DNA of 64,000 nt from Halomonas sp. HL-93. Its GTDB lineage: Bacteria; Pseudomonadota; Gammaproteobacteria; Pseudomonadales; Halomonadaceae. Position 1 is the stretch's first letter; every line of letters begins with the position of its first letter. The translations under genes were made by a program, and so were the position numbers. Location: assembly GCF_900086985.1 (NCBI RefSeq), contig NZ_LT593974.1:744001-808000 (forward strand), read 5' to 3'. Below, piece after piece: positions 1 to 9,035 of the stretch. Below the pieces are notes generated by a model. It was given only the letters and a program-made list of their open reading frames with translations. It was not told the origin of the DNA and ran no database searches.

Positions 1-236
1 GGTGTCAGTTCCACGACCGCATCAACGTCGTTGTCGCCCAGATCGTCGGCGCGCAACAGGTCAATACCCGCGGCATGGTAGTGAAGTACCAGCGCAAGTT
101 GGGGCTGTTCGAAGCGCACCAGCAGGCGGCTACCCGAAAGCTGCGCAAGCCGTGCAGGCGACGCCGGGTCTCGGGCGAGCAAGGCGTTCAACGTGCGTTC
201 ACATCCGGCCAGCAATAAGGTCGGGGTTACCAGCAT
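1..236 (-). CDS. ubiJ: UbiJ, SCP2-domain ubiquinone biosynthesis accessory factor (partial)
   Basis: Only the first 78 or so codons are present; the gene runs off the left edge. The N-terminus reads MLVTPTLLLAGCERTLNALL and continues into an SCP2-like lipid-binding fold (GSRLLVRFEQPQLALVLHY). In the known family UbiJ binds ubiquinone intermediates and is a soluble part of the Ubi complex. It follows ubiE by 22 bases on the same strand, the usual ubiE-ubiJ(-ubiB) order, so ubiB is expected beyond the edge. The ATG is the first in frame after the ubiE stop. The assignment rests on position and N-terminal similarity. Confidence 0.82.
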   Translation of the reverse strand, partial: MLVTPTLLLAGCERTLNALLARDPASPARLAQLSGSRLLVRFEQPQLALVLHYHAAGIDLLRADDLGDNDVDAVVELT

Positions 237-258
237 GCTGACCTCTCGGTGGTTGATG

Positions 259-1014
259 TCATAACTTGATGCCGCGGTGAAGCGCGACAATGCCGCCGGT
301 AAGGTTGGTGTATTCGACCCGCTCAAGACCCGCGTGCTCCATCATACTTTTCAGCGTCTCCTGGTCGGGGTGCATGCGGATCGATTCGGCTAAATAGCGG
401 TAGCTATCGCCGTCTCCTGCCACCCACTCGCCCATTTTCGGCAGCAGGCGGAACGAGTATTCGTCGTAGGCTTTCGACAGCAGTGGGTTGTTGGGCTTGG
501 AAAACTCTAGCACCAATAACCGTCCACCGGGTTTGAGCACCCGTGTCATCGAACGTAGCGCGGCGTCTTTGTCGGTGACGTTACGCAAGCCAAACGCAAT
601 GGTGATGCAGTCGAAGCTATTGTCGGGGAACGGCAGGCACTCGGCGTTGGCCTGGACATACTCGACGTTGCTGCCCACGCCGTTGTCCATCAGCTTGTCG
701 CGTCCCACGTTGAGCATGGAGGCGTTGATATCGGCCAGCACGACCTTGCCCCGGGGGCCGACCAGGCGCGAGAACTTGAGCGTCAAGTCGCCGGTACCGC
801 CGGCGATGTCAAGGACGTGGTGACCGGGCCGCACGCCTGCACGCTCAATGGTCAGGCGCTTCCAGACGCGGTGAATGCCCATCGACATAAGGTCGTTCAT
901 GACGTCATAGCGTGCGGCGACCGAGTGAAAAACATCGGCCACCCGAGAGGCTTTTTCGTCGAGAGGGACTTTCTGATAACCAAAATCAGTAGTGCGTTTA
1001 TCCGTGGGGCTCAT
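259..1014 (-). CDS. ubiE: UbiE, ubiquinone/menaquinone C-methyltransferase
   Basis: A 251-residue protein, the usual length for UbiE. It C-methylates 2-polyprenyl-6-methoxy-1,4-benzoquinol, and in menaquinone producers demethylmenaquinol, using S-adenosylmethionine. The glycine-rich SAM motif [15 protein letters not shown] lies near residues 67-81, and [23 protein letters not shown] matches the family post-motifs. The start [21 protein letters not shown] fits E. coli UbiE well. It begins the ubiE-ubiJ operon reading off the left edge. In Pseudomonas a PHA synthesis cluster lies between this gene and the DUF971 gene; here only about 120 bases separate them. Confidence 0.97.
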   Translation of the reverse strand: MSPTDKRTTDFGYQKVPLDEKASRVADVFHSVAARYDVMNDLMSMGIHRVWKRLTIERAGVRPGHHVLDIAGGTGDLTLKFSRLVGPRGKVVLADINASMLNVGRDKLMDNGVGSNVEYVQANAECLPFPDNSFDCITIAFGLRNVTDKDAALRSMTRVLKPGGRLLVLEFSKPNNPLLSKAYDEYSFRLLPKMGEWVAGDGDSYRYLAESIRMHPDQETLKSMMEHAGLERVEYTNLTGGIVALHRGIKL

Positions 1015-1135
1015 GGGGCTCTGGCTCCAGAGTTCAAGGCGATGAGCGTCGACCCAGCGGTCGTCGCATTAAAAGATTGACGACATTGTAGCCCTGTCCG
1101 CCCCGACTTGTCTGCGTTTGCCCTGGGGCGCGACG

Positions 1136-1519
1136 TCACAGCTGTTTGAACTGGATGCTGGCAGGCTCGCGGGAGGCGCCGGCGTCTTCAAGCCGTTGCA
1201 GGTAGTTTTCCCAGTAGGCCGTTTGATGCTGGGCGAGATCATATAGATAGTTCCAACTGAACAGGCCGCTATCGTGGCCGTCGTCAAAGTGCAGCTTGAG
1301 CGCGTAGTTGCCCGCTGGGGTGATGTTCTGCAGCCCCACATCTTTTTTGCCGACCTGCAATACAGCGGTATCTCCGCCGTGGCCGCGCACCTCGGCAGAG
1401 GGCGAGTAAACGCGTAAAAGCTCCACCGGCAGGCGATAGCTTTCGCCATTGGCATAACCAAGCTCAAGTTCGCGGGTCGGCTTATGATAGTGAACGCGGG
1501 TGGGGGTGGGAGCAGTCAT
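1136..1519 (-). CDS. DUF971 family protein (GBBH-like N-terminal domain)
   Basis: A 127-residue protein consisting almost entirely of the DUF971 fold, also seen at the N-terminus of gamma-butyrobetaine hydroxylase. Recognisable elements are the ELGYANGESYRLPVELLRVYSPSAEVRGH stretch (here cited only by its start ELGYANGESYRLP) and the closing FDDGHDSGLFSWNYLYDL. I chose the ATG reading MTAPTPTRVHYHK, because the 20 upstream residues are unlike the family. The gene sits about 80 bases after hslU on the same strand, its usual place in pseudomonads. The molecular role is not established; Fe-S or metal-related roles have been suggested for relatives. Confidence 0.85.
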   Translation of the reverse strand: MTAPTPTRVHYHKPTRELELGYANGESYRLPVELLRVYSPSAEVRGHGGDTAVLQVGKKDVGLQNITPAGNYALKLHFDDGHDSGLFSWNYLYDLAQHQTAYWENYLQRLEDAGASREPASIQFKQL

Positions 1520-1597
1520 AACACACCTCAAAAGTGGCTGGGTGTCGGCGGCCAGTGGTGGCACACCAAAACTCGGCATCCTTGCCGAGCCAGTACG

Positions 1598-2920
1598 TTA
1601 CAGAATATAGCGCGATAGATCTTCGTCGACGGCTAGTTCACCCAGTTGAGCATTCACATAGTCGGCGTCGATCAACAGCGGGCTTTCCATATCGCCTCCT
1701 TTGAACGAAGCCTCTTCCAGCAGCCGCTCCATCACGGTATGCAGGCGACGCGCACCTATGTTCTCGGTACCTTCGTTGACCTGCCAGGAGATTTCGGCGA
1801 TGCGCTCAATGCCATCCGGAGTGAACTCAACATCAAGCCCTTCAGTGGCCAGCAATGCCTTGTACTGCCGGGTCAATGAGGCAGACGGCTCGGTCAGAAT
1901 GCGCTTGAAGTCACCGGGTGTCAGCGCATCCAGCTCAACGCGGATGGGCAGGCGGCCCTGCAGCTCAGGTATCAGGTCCGACGGCCGCGACAGATGGAAA
2001 GCCCCCGACGCGATGAACAGGATGTGATCAGTCTTGACCATGCCGTACTTGGTCGAGACGGTCGACCCTTCGATAAGCGGTAGCAAATCGCGCTGCACGC
2101 CCTCGCGGGAGACTTCGCCACCGCTTGATTGGCCGCTGCCCTTGGCCACCTTGTCGATCTCATCCAGGAAGACGATACCATGTTGCTCGACCGCTTCCAC
2201 GGCGCGGGCCTTGATTTCCTCTTCGTTGACCAGCTTGCTGGCTTCTTCGTCGCGCAGCAGGCCGAAGGCTTCTTTCACCTTCACGCGGCGGGTTTCGCGC
2301 TTTTGCTGGCCCATGTTGGAAAATAGGCTTTGCAACTGGCTGGTCATTTCCTCCATGCCCGGCGGGGTCATGATGTCGATGCCTTGGCCCTGGGCAGACA
2401 CTTCGATATCGATTTCTTTGTCGTCCAGTTGCCCCTCGCGGAGTTTTTTGCGGAAGGTCTGGCGAGTGCCGCTATCGTCGCGGGGCTTATCTTCCTGACC
2501 ACGGGGCGGTGGTAGCAGTGCATCGAGAATGCGGTCTTCGGCGGCGTCTTCGGCCCTGTGACCAACCTCTTCCTTGGCATGTTCGCGGACCATTTTGATG
2601 GCCGATTCCATCAAGTCGCGAATAATCGACTCGACATCGCGGCCTACATAGCCCACTTCGGTGAACTTGGTGGCCTCAACCTTAATAAAGGGCGCACGCG
2701 CCAGTTTAGCCAAACGGCGAGCGATTTCGGTTTTACCTACGCCGGTGGGGCCGATCATCAGGATGTTTTTGGGCGTGACTTCTGGGCGTAATTCATCGTC
2801 CAGTTGCATGCGGCGCCAGCGATTGCGTAGTGCAATGGCGACGGCACGTTTGGCATCCTGTTGACCAATAATGTACTGGTCCAGGGCGTGGACGATTTCA
2901 CGGGGTGTCATCTGGGTCAT
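1598..2920 (-). CDS. hslU: HslU, ATPase subunit of the HslVU protease
   Basis: A 440-residue AAA+ unfoldase that feeds substrates to the HslV peptidase in the cytoplasm. The N-terminal [17 protein letters not shown], Walker A GPTGVGKT (residues 57-64), Walker B IVFLDEID near residue 250, an intermediate I-domain rich in charged residues (about 110-240), and the C-terminal DLSRYIL, which docks into HslV, are all present. The stop of hslV and the start of hslU are 11 bases apart, so the two are one transcript. Family heat-shock control is expected, but no sigma-32 promoter was identified. Confidence 0.98.
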   Translation of the reverse strand: MTQMTPREIVHALDQYIIGQQDAKRAVAIALRNRWRRMQLDDELRPEVTPKNILMIGPTGVGKTEIARRLAKLARAPFIKVEATKFTEVGYVGRDVESIIRDLMESAIKMVREHAKEEVGHRAEDAAEDRILDALLPPPRGQEDKPRDDSGTRQTFRKKLREGQLDDKEIDIEVSAQGQGIDIMTPPGMEEMTSQLQSLFSNMGQQKRETRRVKVKEAFGLLRDEEASKLVNEEEIKARAVEAVEQHGIVFLDEIDKVAKGSGQSSGGEVSREGVQRDLLPLIEGSTVSTKYGMVKTDHILFIASGAFHLSRPSDLIPELQGRLPIRVELDALTPGDFKRILTEPSASLTRQYKALLATEGLDVEFTPDGIERIAEISWQVNEGTENIGARRLHTVMERLLEEASFKGGDMESPLLIDADYVNAQLGELAVDEDLSRYIL

Positions 2921-2931
2921 AAAAAGGGGCC

Positions 2932-3465
2932 TCAGCGTTCGTTGGTGTTCAGCTCTTCAAGCGTGATGTGGTGATTGGTGAACACACAGATGTCACCGGC
3001 GATAGCGAGGGATTTTTCGGTAATCTCTCGGGCACCCAGTTCAGTATTTTCCAACAGTGCCCGAGCGCTTGCCTGGGCAAAGTTGCCGCCAGAGCCAATC
3101 GCGATAATGCCGCGTTCGGGCTCAACGACATCACCGTTGCCGGTGATAATCAGCGAAGCGCTGTGGTCGGCCACCGCCAATAGCGCTTCCAGGCGGCGCA
3201 GCGCTCGGTCGGTGCGCCAGTCTTTGGCAAGCTCAACGGCAGCTTTGGTGAGGTGGCCCTGGTATTTTTCCAGTTGGGCTTCGAAGCGCTCAAATAGGGT
3301 GAACGCATCGGCGGTGCCGCCGGCAAAGCCCGCTAGCACCTTGCCGCGGTAGAGGCGGCGTACCTTGCTGGCGTTGCCTTTCATTACGGTGTTGCCAAGC
3401 GATACCTGGCCGTCACCCGCCAGGGCGACTTGGTTTCCGCGACGCACGGATACGATGGTGGTCAT
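2932..3465 (-). CDS. hslV: HslV, peptidase subunit of the HslVU protease
   Basis: A 177-residue proteasome-beta-type threonine peptidase. The chosen ATG gives [20 protein letters not shown], in which Thr2 is the catalytic N-terminal nucleophile after Met removal. Upstream in-frame codons would bury that threonine and are unlike the family, so the longer reading is wrong. A GGAG-containing ribosome site precedes it. Further family marks are [27 protein letters not shown] (cited by [17 protein letters not shown]) and [19 protein letters not shown]. It is followed at once by hslU. Confidence 0.98.
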   Translation of the reverse strand: MTTIVSVRRGNQVALAGDGQVSLGNTVMKGNASKVRRLYRGKVLAGFAGGTADAFTLFERFEAQLEKYQGHLTKAAVELAKDWRTDRALRRLEALLAVADHSASLIITGNGDVVEPERGIIAIGSGGNFAQASARALLENTELGAREITEKSLAIAGDICVFTNHHITLEELNTNER

Positions 3466-3600
3466 GGAGGTAACTCCTTGGGGGAGGCGAGCTCCCGATG
3501 ACGGTCGGGTCGGGGTGCGACCATTATTAAGCGGTTCACAACAAAATGCGGGCGGCCGATAAAAAATCAACCGCCCGCGCACCATTGGGGTGTGAGTTTC

Positions 3601-4329
3601 TCAGTTTTGTAGTTGGATCAGCAGTGGCTCAATACCCTGCGTGGTCATTAGATCCTGAGCGCGATTGAGTTCGCGGGTGTCGTCGTAAGGGCCCACCTGC
3701 ACTCGGTGCCAAGTACTGCCATCGGCTTGGATCTCGCTGATTTGCGCCAGCAGACTTAAGTTGCGTAGCCGCTGCTGAAGCTGCTCCGCGTCATCAAGCT
3801 CGCGGAACGAGGCGGCTTGTAGTACATAGCGTGCATCCTCTTCATTGGCTGCTTGCTGTGCGGTGGTGACTTGTTCTTCCGGTCGCATATTGGCAGCGAT
3901 GACCTGGGCAATGGGGTCGTCAACGGTATCGTCGTCGCGATTGGACGCATCCGCATCCGCTTCGGCAGCGGCCGGCTGTTCAACGCTGGAAGGAGGCGTG
4001 ACGCCGGGCGCAATGACTTCGGTTTCAGGCAGCAGGGTGTAAAACTCGAACGTTGGCATGGACGACTCAGACGATGACTCGGTTTCTCGTGCGGCCTCGC
4101 GTGCTTCTCGCTCCTCAGCGGTTGAGTCAGACGTCGTTTGGGCGTTGTCATCCGGCGTGTCCTGCCAGGGGGCGGTGCCATGCTGATGCTGGGCAAGAAA
4201 GAAACCGGCCGCCACACCTGCCAGTGCCCATAACCAGCCGGGCAAGCGGAACCCACCGCTGGAGCGGCGGGCAGCTTTGCGTTGGCTCGTGGCACCGCGG
4301 CGGGCGGGCTTTTTACGCGGACTGGCCAT
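3601..4329 (-). CDS. SPOR-domain inner-membrane protein (FtsN-like)
   Basis: A 242-residue bitopic protein. A basic cytoplasmic tail (MASPRKKPARRGATSQRKAA) is followed by one transmembrane helix (about residues 31-47, LPGWLWALAGVAAGFFLA), a long acidic, low-complexity linker, and a C-terminal SPOR domain (about 165-242) with the typical RYVLQAASFRELDDAEQL and WHRVQVGPYDD. SPOR domains bind denuded septal peptidoglycan glycans. The gene starts 3 bases after the argS stop and precedes hslV, as in Pseudomonas. It may be an FtsN-type division factor, but the domain alone does not prove that. Confidence 0.88.
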   Translation of the reverse strand: MASPRKKPARRGATSQRKAARRSSGGFRLPGWLWALAGVAAGFFLAQHQHGTAPWQDTPDDNAQTTSDSTAEEREAREAARETESSSESSMPTFEFYTLLPETEVIAPGVTPPSSVEQPAAAEADADASNRDDDTVDDPIAQVIAANMRPEEQVTTAQQAANEEDARYVLQAASFRELDDAEQLQQRLRNLSLLAQISEIQADGSTWHRVQVGPYDDTRELNRAQDLMTTQGIEPLLIQLQN

Positions 4330-4332
4330 GGA

Positions 4333-6018
4333 TTACATCTCCTCGGGGGCGCTGACCCCCATTAAATCCAAGCCATTGCGCAAGACTTGGCGGGTCGCCA
4401 GGCCCAGCGCCAGACGTGTGTTGCGTAGTGTGTCGTCGTCGACCATGACCTTGACGGCGTTATAGCAGGTATGGAAATCGCCCGCGAGGTCTAGTAAGTA
4501 TTGGGCTACCTGCTGGGGTTCACGGTTGTTAGCGGCATTTTCGACCACCTCCGGGTAGCGGGCCAAACGGTTGAGCACGGCGCGTTCCTGGTCGCTGTCC
4601 AGTAGGGCTAAATTGGCCATGGCAAGGGGGTGATCGAAGGGCTGCCCGGCTGCTTCGGCCTTGCGCAGCATGCTGCACACCCGGGCGTGGGCATACTGGA
4701 TGTAATACACCGGATTATCGTTGGACTGCGAGCGCGCCAGGTCGATATCAAAGGTCAACTGTGAGTCGGCGCGGCGGGCGGACAGGAAAAAGCGCGTGGC
4801 GTCGCGGCCCACTTCGTCGATCAGGTCGCGCACGGTGACATAGCTACCGGCGCGCTTGGAGAGTTTTACCTCGACGCCTGAGCGGGTCACCATGACCATT
4901 TGGTGCAGCACATAGTCGGGCCAGCCTTTGGGAATGCCGACTTCCAGCGCCTGCAAGCCTGCACGCACGCGGGTCACGGTCGAATGGTGGTCGGCACCCT
5001 GTTCGTTGATCACCGTCTTAAAACCGCGCTGCCATTTGTCGAGGTGGTAAGCCACGTCGGGCAGGAAATAGGTGTAGCCGCCTTCGCGTTTGCGCATCAC
5101 GCGGTCTTTATCGTCGCCAAAATCGGTGGTGCGCAGCCACATCGCGCCGTCTTCTTCATAGGTGTGGCCCGCCGCGATGAGCTTCTCAACGGTGGCATCC
5201 ACCTTGCCGTCGGCATATAGCGAAGATTCAAGAAAGTACACGTCGAACTCGACGCCAAAGGCTTTGAGGTCCAGGTCCTGTTCGCGGCGTAGCCAGGCCA
5301 CGGCAAAGGCCTGAATCGCGTCAAGGTCGTCGGCGTTGGCATTGGCGGTGACTTCTCGGTCATCGGCGGTGACCGTTTCACCCGCCATGAAGTCCTTGGC
5401 GACATCGGTGATGTATTCGCCGCGATAGCCGTCTTCCGGCCAGCTTGGATCGTCGGGGCCGAGGCCCTTGGCGCGGGCTTGCACCGAGCGCGCCAGATTG
5501 ACAATTTGCGCCCCCGCGTCGTTGTAGTAGAACTCGCGGGTCACGTCATAGCCGCTGGCATTAAGCAGGCGGCACAGGCAATCGCCGATCGCGGCGCCCC
5601 GGCCGTGACCCACATGAAGCGGCCCGGTAGGGTTGGCCGAAACGAACTCCACCTGAACTTTTTGACCCTTGCCGATCAGGCTGCGGCCAAATGCATCGCC
5701 GCTGTCGAGTACCTGAGCCACAATTTGTGCGACGGCATCCGAGGCGGCAAAAAAGTTGATAAACCCAGGGCCGGCGATCTCGGTTTTTTGGATAGCGTCG
5801 CTTGCAGGCAGCGCCGCAACCAGAACGTCCGCCAGTTCGCGGGGTTTCATGCCGGCCGGTTTGGCGAGCATTAACGCCAGGTTGGTGGCGTAATCGCCGT
5901 GGGATTTGTCTTTGGTGGGGTCCACCTTGATGGTGGGCTGTAGATCAGCGGGCAGCACGCCTTGGTGCTTGAGCGCGGAGACCGCGCCGTCGAGCAGTGA
6001 ACTAATCGTGTCTTTCAT
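4333..6018 (-). CDS. argS: Arginyl-tRNA synthetase
   Basis: A 561-residue class I aminoacyl-tRNA synthetase that charges tRNA-Arg. The N-terminal Add-1 domain (about 1-110) recognises the tRNA D-loop. The HIGH-type signature is HVGH (residues 135-138) inside [14 protein letters not shown], and the KMSKS equivalent is KLSKRAG in [14 protein letters not shown]. The C-terminal DALR anticodon-binding domain ends in [16 protein letters not shown]. It starts an argS-SPOR transcript running towards hslVU. The length is slightly below E. coli ArgS (577), within the family range. Confidence 0.98.
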   Translation of the reverse strand: MKDTISSLLDGAVSALKHQGVLPADLQPTIKVDPTKDKSHGDYATNLALMLAKPAGMKPRELADVLVAALPASDAIQKTEIAGPGFINFFAASDAVAQIVAQVLDSGDAFGRSLIGKGQKVQVEFVSANPTGPLHVGHGRGAAIGDCLCRLLNASGYDVTREFYYNDAGAQIVNLARSVQARAKGLGPDDPSWPEDGYRGEYITDVAKDFMAGETVTADDREVTANANADDLDAIQAFAVAWLRREQDLDLKAFGVEFDVYFLESSLYADGKVDATVEKLIAAGHTYEEDGAMWLRTTDFGDDKDRVMRKREGGYTYFLPDVAYHLDKWQRGFKTVINEQGADHHSTVTRVRAGLQALEVGIPKGWPDYVLHQMVMVTRSGVEVKLSKRAGSYVTVRDLIDEVGRDATRFFLSARRADSQLTFDIDLARSQSNDNPVYYIQYAHARVCSMLRKAEAAGQPFDHPLAMANLALLDSDQERAVLNRLARYPEVVENAANNREPQQVAQYLLDLAGDFHTCYNAVKVMVDDDTLRNTRLALGLATRQVLRNGLDLMGVSAPEEM

Positions 6019-6135
6019 TTAAGTATCCGGGTGTTATCAGTGGCGGCGTGTACATGCACGCATCGCTATGCGGCGGCAAAGTGCCCCATTATCGGCAATT
6101 GGCGCGCAGTTTCAAAGCGGTGTGTGCGCTGGCGA

Positions 6136-8358
6136 CTAGGACAGACTTTGTGGGTCGATGTCGATTGACCAACGAACCCGCCGCGCCTCGCGGTTGGCTT
6201 CAAGCCATTGCACCATCCAACTAGTCGCAGCATGTAGCTGACTGCGTTTATCCGCGGCGAGCATCACCTGCAGATGGTAACGGTTTTGGCGACGCTCCAT
6301 AGGCGCGGGTACCGGCCCTAGACAACGTACTGGGGAGCCGGCTTCGCCTAGCCATTGGCGTAGTGCCTGGGCGGCCTGCTGGGCCAGGCTAAGAGCCGCC
6401 TCTTCTTTAGGACTTTCGACCCGCAGTAGCGCCATAAAACAAAACGGCGGCAATTGGGCCAGGCGGCGCTCTTCCAGCAAGTTACGTGCCAGTGCCCCAT
6501 AACCGTGTTCGGCGAGCTGACCCAGATGCGGGTCATCGGGGTGAAGCGTTTGTACCAGCACGCGGCCGGGGTGGGCCGCCCGCCCAGCTCGGCCGGCCAC
6601 TTGTTCGAGCAACTGAGTGCTGTGCTCAAGGGCGCGGAAGTCCGCCGCGTAAAGACCGCCGTCGGCATTGACCACCACTACGAGCGTTACGTGGGGCAAA
6701 TGGTGGCCCTTGGCAAGCATTTGCGTGCCCACCAGCAGGCAGGGCTCGCCACGTTGAATCTCTTTAAGCATTTTCTCAAAGCTGTCTTTGCGCCGCGTGC
6801 TATCACGGTCGATGCGTTGCACCGTGGTCTTGGGAAACAGGCTTTGCAGCGTTTCTTCGGTACGTTCTGTACCGCTGCCCAGGGCGCGTAAATCACCGCT
6901 ACCGCATTGGGGACAAGCGTCCGGCAGGGCGCGGCGGCTGTCGCAATGGTGGCAGGCCAGTAGCGGTGGCTGTCGATGCAGCGTCATACGGGCATCGCAC
7001 TGGCCGCATTCAGCCAGCCAGCCGCAGGCATGGCAGGCAAGCGTTGGCGCAAAGCCTCGCCGATTGATAAAAATCAATACCTGCTTGCCGGCAGCCAGGG
7101 TGTTTTTGATGGCGGTTAACACTGGTGGTAATAACCCGCCCTGACGACGTTGGTGGCGCATGTCCACCAGCTCGAGTTTAGCGGGTGGGTGGCTGCTGGG
7201 ACGCTGGGTCAAGCGTAAGTGGCGGTAAGACCCCGCCAGTGCCTGTTGCAGACTTTCAAGGGACGGCGTTGCACTGCCCAGTAACAAGGGAATTTTATGT
7301 CGGTGGGCGCGGGCGACGGCCAAGTCCCGCGCATGGTAGCGCAGGCCGTCCTGCTGCTTGTAGGAACCATCGTGTTCTTCATCGACGATAATCGCCCCTG
7401 GGTTGGCTAGCGGCGTGAAAATCGCCGAGCGAGTACCAATGATGATCAGCGCCCGTCCGCTGGCAGCGGCCTCCCAGACGTCCAGGCGCTCAGGGTCGGT
7501 GAGCCCTGAGTGCAGCGCCAAAACCGGCACGCGAAAGCGGCTCTTAAAGCGCGCAAGCGTTTGTGGGGTCAGGCCAATTTCCGGCACCAGTACTAGCGAC
7601 TGCTTACCTTTGGCGGCCACCGCTTCAATTAGCTGTAGGTAAATTTCCGTTTTGCCGCTGCCGGTGACGCCCTCTAGCAAGCAAGGGTGATAGCCATCGA
7701 GCTTTTCGTGTAATGCAGCAAGCGCGGTGGCTTGTTCGCGATTAAGTGGCAGCGCCGGGCTCGCCAATAAGCTGCCGCTGGGTGGCTTGGGGGCGGTAAG
7801 AGTAATGTCCTGGGCATGGGCGAGGCCTTTTTTTTCCAGGGCAAGCAGTTGGTCGCGGCTAAAACCATGCGCGCTGACCGCACGGCCCGGCAATCCGTGA
7901 GGGTGCTGGCGCAGTAGCGCGTGTAACTCTGCCTGCTTGGGAGCACGGCTCAGGCGTTCATCGTTGGAGGGGCCTTCTGCGTGCCAAAGAGTTTGCGTGC
8001 GCCCCGCCATCGGGTGGCCCTGGCGTAGCCGTGCAGGCATCGCCATGGCCAGCGTGTCGCCCAGGCTATGCTGGTAATAGCGTGCTGTGAATTGGCAAAG
8101 CCATAACCAATCGGCGGGCAGAGGGGCGTCGTCTAATATTTCGCTGACGCTGCGCAGTTGGGACTGCGGCAGGTCACTGTGGTCGGCCAGTTCAACGACC
8201 ACCCCGACCACCTCTCGACGACCAAACGGGACGCGGACGCGTAGCCCCGGCTGCCAGCCATCAGGCGGCGCTTGGCGGCTGGGCAGGTAGTCAAACAGAC
8301 GCCGCAGTGGCGACGGCAAGGCAATTTTAAGCACCTGAGCGGAAACAGCGTTGGGCAA
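6136..8358 (-). CDS. priA: PriA, primosomal replication restart helicase
   Basis: A 740-residue superfamily 2 helicase that reloads the replisome at stalled forks. A 3'-DNA binding domain (about 1-105) precedes the helicase core with Walker A GVTGSGKTEIY and the DEEHD motif. Eight zinc-binding cysteines follow (CHACGWLAECGQCDAR, then CHHCDS and CPQCGSG). The C-terminal helicase lobe contains GTQMLAKGHHLPHVTLV and QVAGRAGRA. It is divergent from rpmE across a 143-base gap, an arrangement common in gammaproteobacteria. The start MPNAVSAQVLKIALPSPLRR aligns with known PriA N-termini. Confidence 0.97.
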   Translation of the reverse strand: MPNAVSAQVLKIALPSPLRRLFDYLPSRQAPPDGWQPGLRVRVPFGRREVVGVVVELADHSDLPQSQLRSVSEILDDAPLPADWLWLCQFTARYYQHSLGDTLAMAMPARLRQGHPMAGRTQTLWHAEGPSNDERLSRAPKQAELHALLRQHPHGLPGRAVSAHGFSRDQLLALEKKGLAHAQDITLTAPKPPSGSLLASPALPLNREQATALAALHEKLDGYHPCLLEGVTGSGKTEIYLQLIEAVAAKGKQSLVLVPEIGLTPQTLARFKSRFRVPVLALHSGLTDPERLDVWEAAASGRALIIIGTRSAIFTPLANPGAIIVDEEHDGSYKQQDGLRYHARDLAVARAHRHKIPLLLGSATPSLESLQQALAGSYRHLRLTQRPSSHPPAKLELVDMRHQRRQGGLLPPVLTAIKNTLAAGKQVLIFINRRGFAPTLACHACGWLAECGQCDARMTLHRQPPLLACHHCDSRRALPDACPQCGSGDLRALGSGTERTEETLQSLFPKTTVQRIDRDSTRRKDSFEKMLKEIQRGEPCLLVGTQMLAKGHHLPHVTLVVVVNADGGLYAADFRALEHSTQLLEQVAGRAGRAAHPGRVLVQTLHPDDPHLGQLAEHGYGALARNLLEERRLAQLPPFCFMALLRVESPKEEAALSLAQQAAQALRQWLGEAGSPVRCLGPVPAPMERRQNRYHLQVMLAADKRSQLHAATSWMVQWLEANREARRVRWSIDIDPQSLS

Positions 8359-8387
8359 TTGGCCTCCGGCATTAGTTTTGCTAGAAT
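8359..8387 (+). promoter_or_regulatory. Probable sigma-70 promoter of rpmE
   Basis: A TTGGCC -35-like element at 8359-8364 and TAGAAT at 8382-8387 are separated by 17 bases. The -10 element is preceded by TG at the extended -10 position (TGCTAGAAT), which would compensate for the weak -35. Transcription would start near 8394, leaving a leader of a little over 100 bases before rpmE. Seen by eye; the start site is inferred. Confidence 0.55.
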
Positions 8388-8393
8388 ATGCGG

Positions 8394-8501
8394 CCGCTCC
8401 GACTTTAAACGAAGGAGCGATTAACCGGTTAGTCGTTTTTAAACCCGTATGCGGTGCCTGGCACGAGATCAGGTGGCGGCATACCGCTGATGAGGCTCAA
8501 G
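8394..8501 (+). promoter_or_regulatory. Structured 5' leader of rpmE, candidate L31 autoregulatory RNA
   Basis: The leader holds a near-perfect palindrome at 8418-8435 (TAACCGGTTA core, flanking CGA/TCG pairs, one U-G). A second helix is closed by GTATGC (8447-8452) and GCATAC (8479-8484), with a smaller GTGC/GCAC hairpin (8454-8464) inside. L31 leaders with autogenous control are known in gammaproteobacteria. Whether this leader fits that covariance model is inference. The ribosome site GAGG (8492-8495) lies just 3' of the second helix. Confidence 0.45.
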
Positions 8502-8717
8502 ATGAAACAAGGTATCCATCCGAATTACAACACGGTCACCGCCAACTGTTCTTGCGGTGCTACCTTCGAGGTAGGCTCGACCTCGGGCCAGGGATTTTCT
8601 CTGGACGTGTGCTCCAACTGCCACCCTTTCTACACGGGTAAGCAGAAGCAAGCGACCACTGGTGGCCGTGTAGAGCGCTTCAACAAGCGTTTTGGCGCTG
8701 CAGTCAAGCGCGGCTAA
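8502..8717 (+). CDS. rpmE: 50S ribosomal protein L31, zinc-binding type
   Basis: A 71-residue ribosomal protein beginning [20 protein letters not shown]. It carries the zinc-ligand cysteines of the C+ form (CSC near 16-18 and CSNC near 37-40), so it is the zinc-replete paralogue, not the YkgM type. The ATG at 8502 is preceded by GAGG six bases away; longer readings add residues foreign to L31. It is monocistronic, ending in a strong terminator. It diverges from priA. Confidence 0.97.
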   Translation: MKQGIHPNYNTVTANCSCGATFEVGSTSGQGFSLDVCSNCHPFYTGKQKQATTGGRVERFNKRFGAAVKRG

Positions 8718-8762
8718 TCCACGCAGGATTTGCCTTCTTGTCAGTGCTTCGGTGCTGTCAAC

Positions 8763-8789
8763 AAAACCCACGCACTGGCGTGGGTTTTT
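8763..8789 (+). terminator. Intrinsic terminator of rpmE
   Basis: Arms AAAACCCACGC (8763-8773) and GCGTGGGTTTTT (8778-8789) form an 11-bp stem with loop ACTG, ending in a T-run. It lies 46 bases after the rpmE stop. The A-rich side could also give weak termination in the other direction. Confidence 0.9.
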
Positions 8790-8805
8790 ATTTGCCTTGA
8801 TATTC

Positions 8806-8826
8806 TTGTGGAAAAAATTTCCACAA
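8806..8826. promoter_or_regulatory. Perfect palindrome upstream of the malic enzyme gene, possible operator
   Basis: Nine-base arms TTGTGGAAA and TTTCCACAA surround a central AAA. The site lies about 210 bases before the malic enzyme ATG and after the rpmE terminator, in a stretch without any gene. No T-run follows, so it is not a terminator. Further on in the same gap, CCGCTC/GAGCGG (8957-8972, loop GCTT) forms a small hairpin in the probable malic enzyme leader. Apart from these I see nothing else in 8790-9035. The binding protein is unknown. Confidence 0.4.
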
Positions 8827-9035
8827 AATGTTGCGTTGCATCAGTAAGGTAACTGTTATAACTGAAGCGGTTACATATAAGTTTCATTAAATATATTCGA
8901 AATGTTACGAAGTTGGGGTTAAAGTCGGTTAAACGACCGTTTTTATGTTGGGTTTACCGCTCGCTTGAGCGGGCTGGGATTTTTCTATATTCTGGCACCA
9001 CTTATCCTCACATTAACGTAACTGGACCCTTTAAC

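Noticed and set aside
3548..3578. GCGGGCGG/CCGCCCGC stem between the SPOR gene and hslV, considered as a terminator
   Set aside because: The T6 tract on the transcribed strand lies in the loop and not after the stem, so it is not a standard intrinsic terminator; it may be a leader structure of hslVU.
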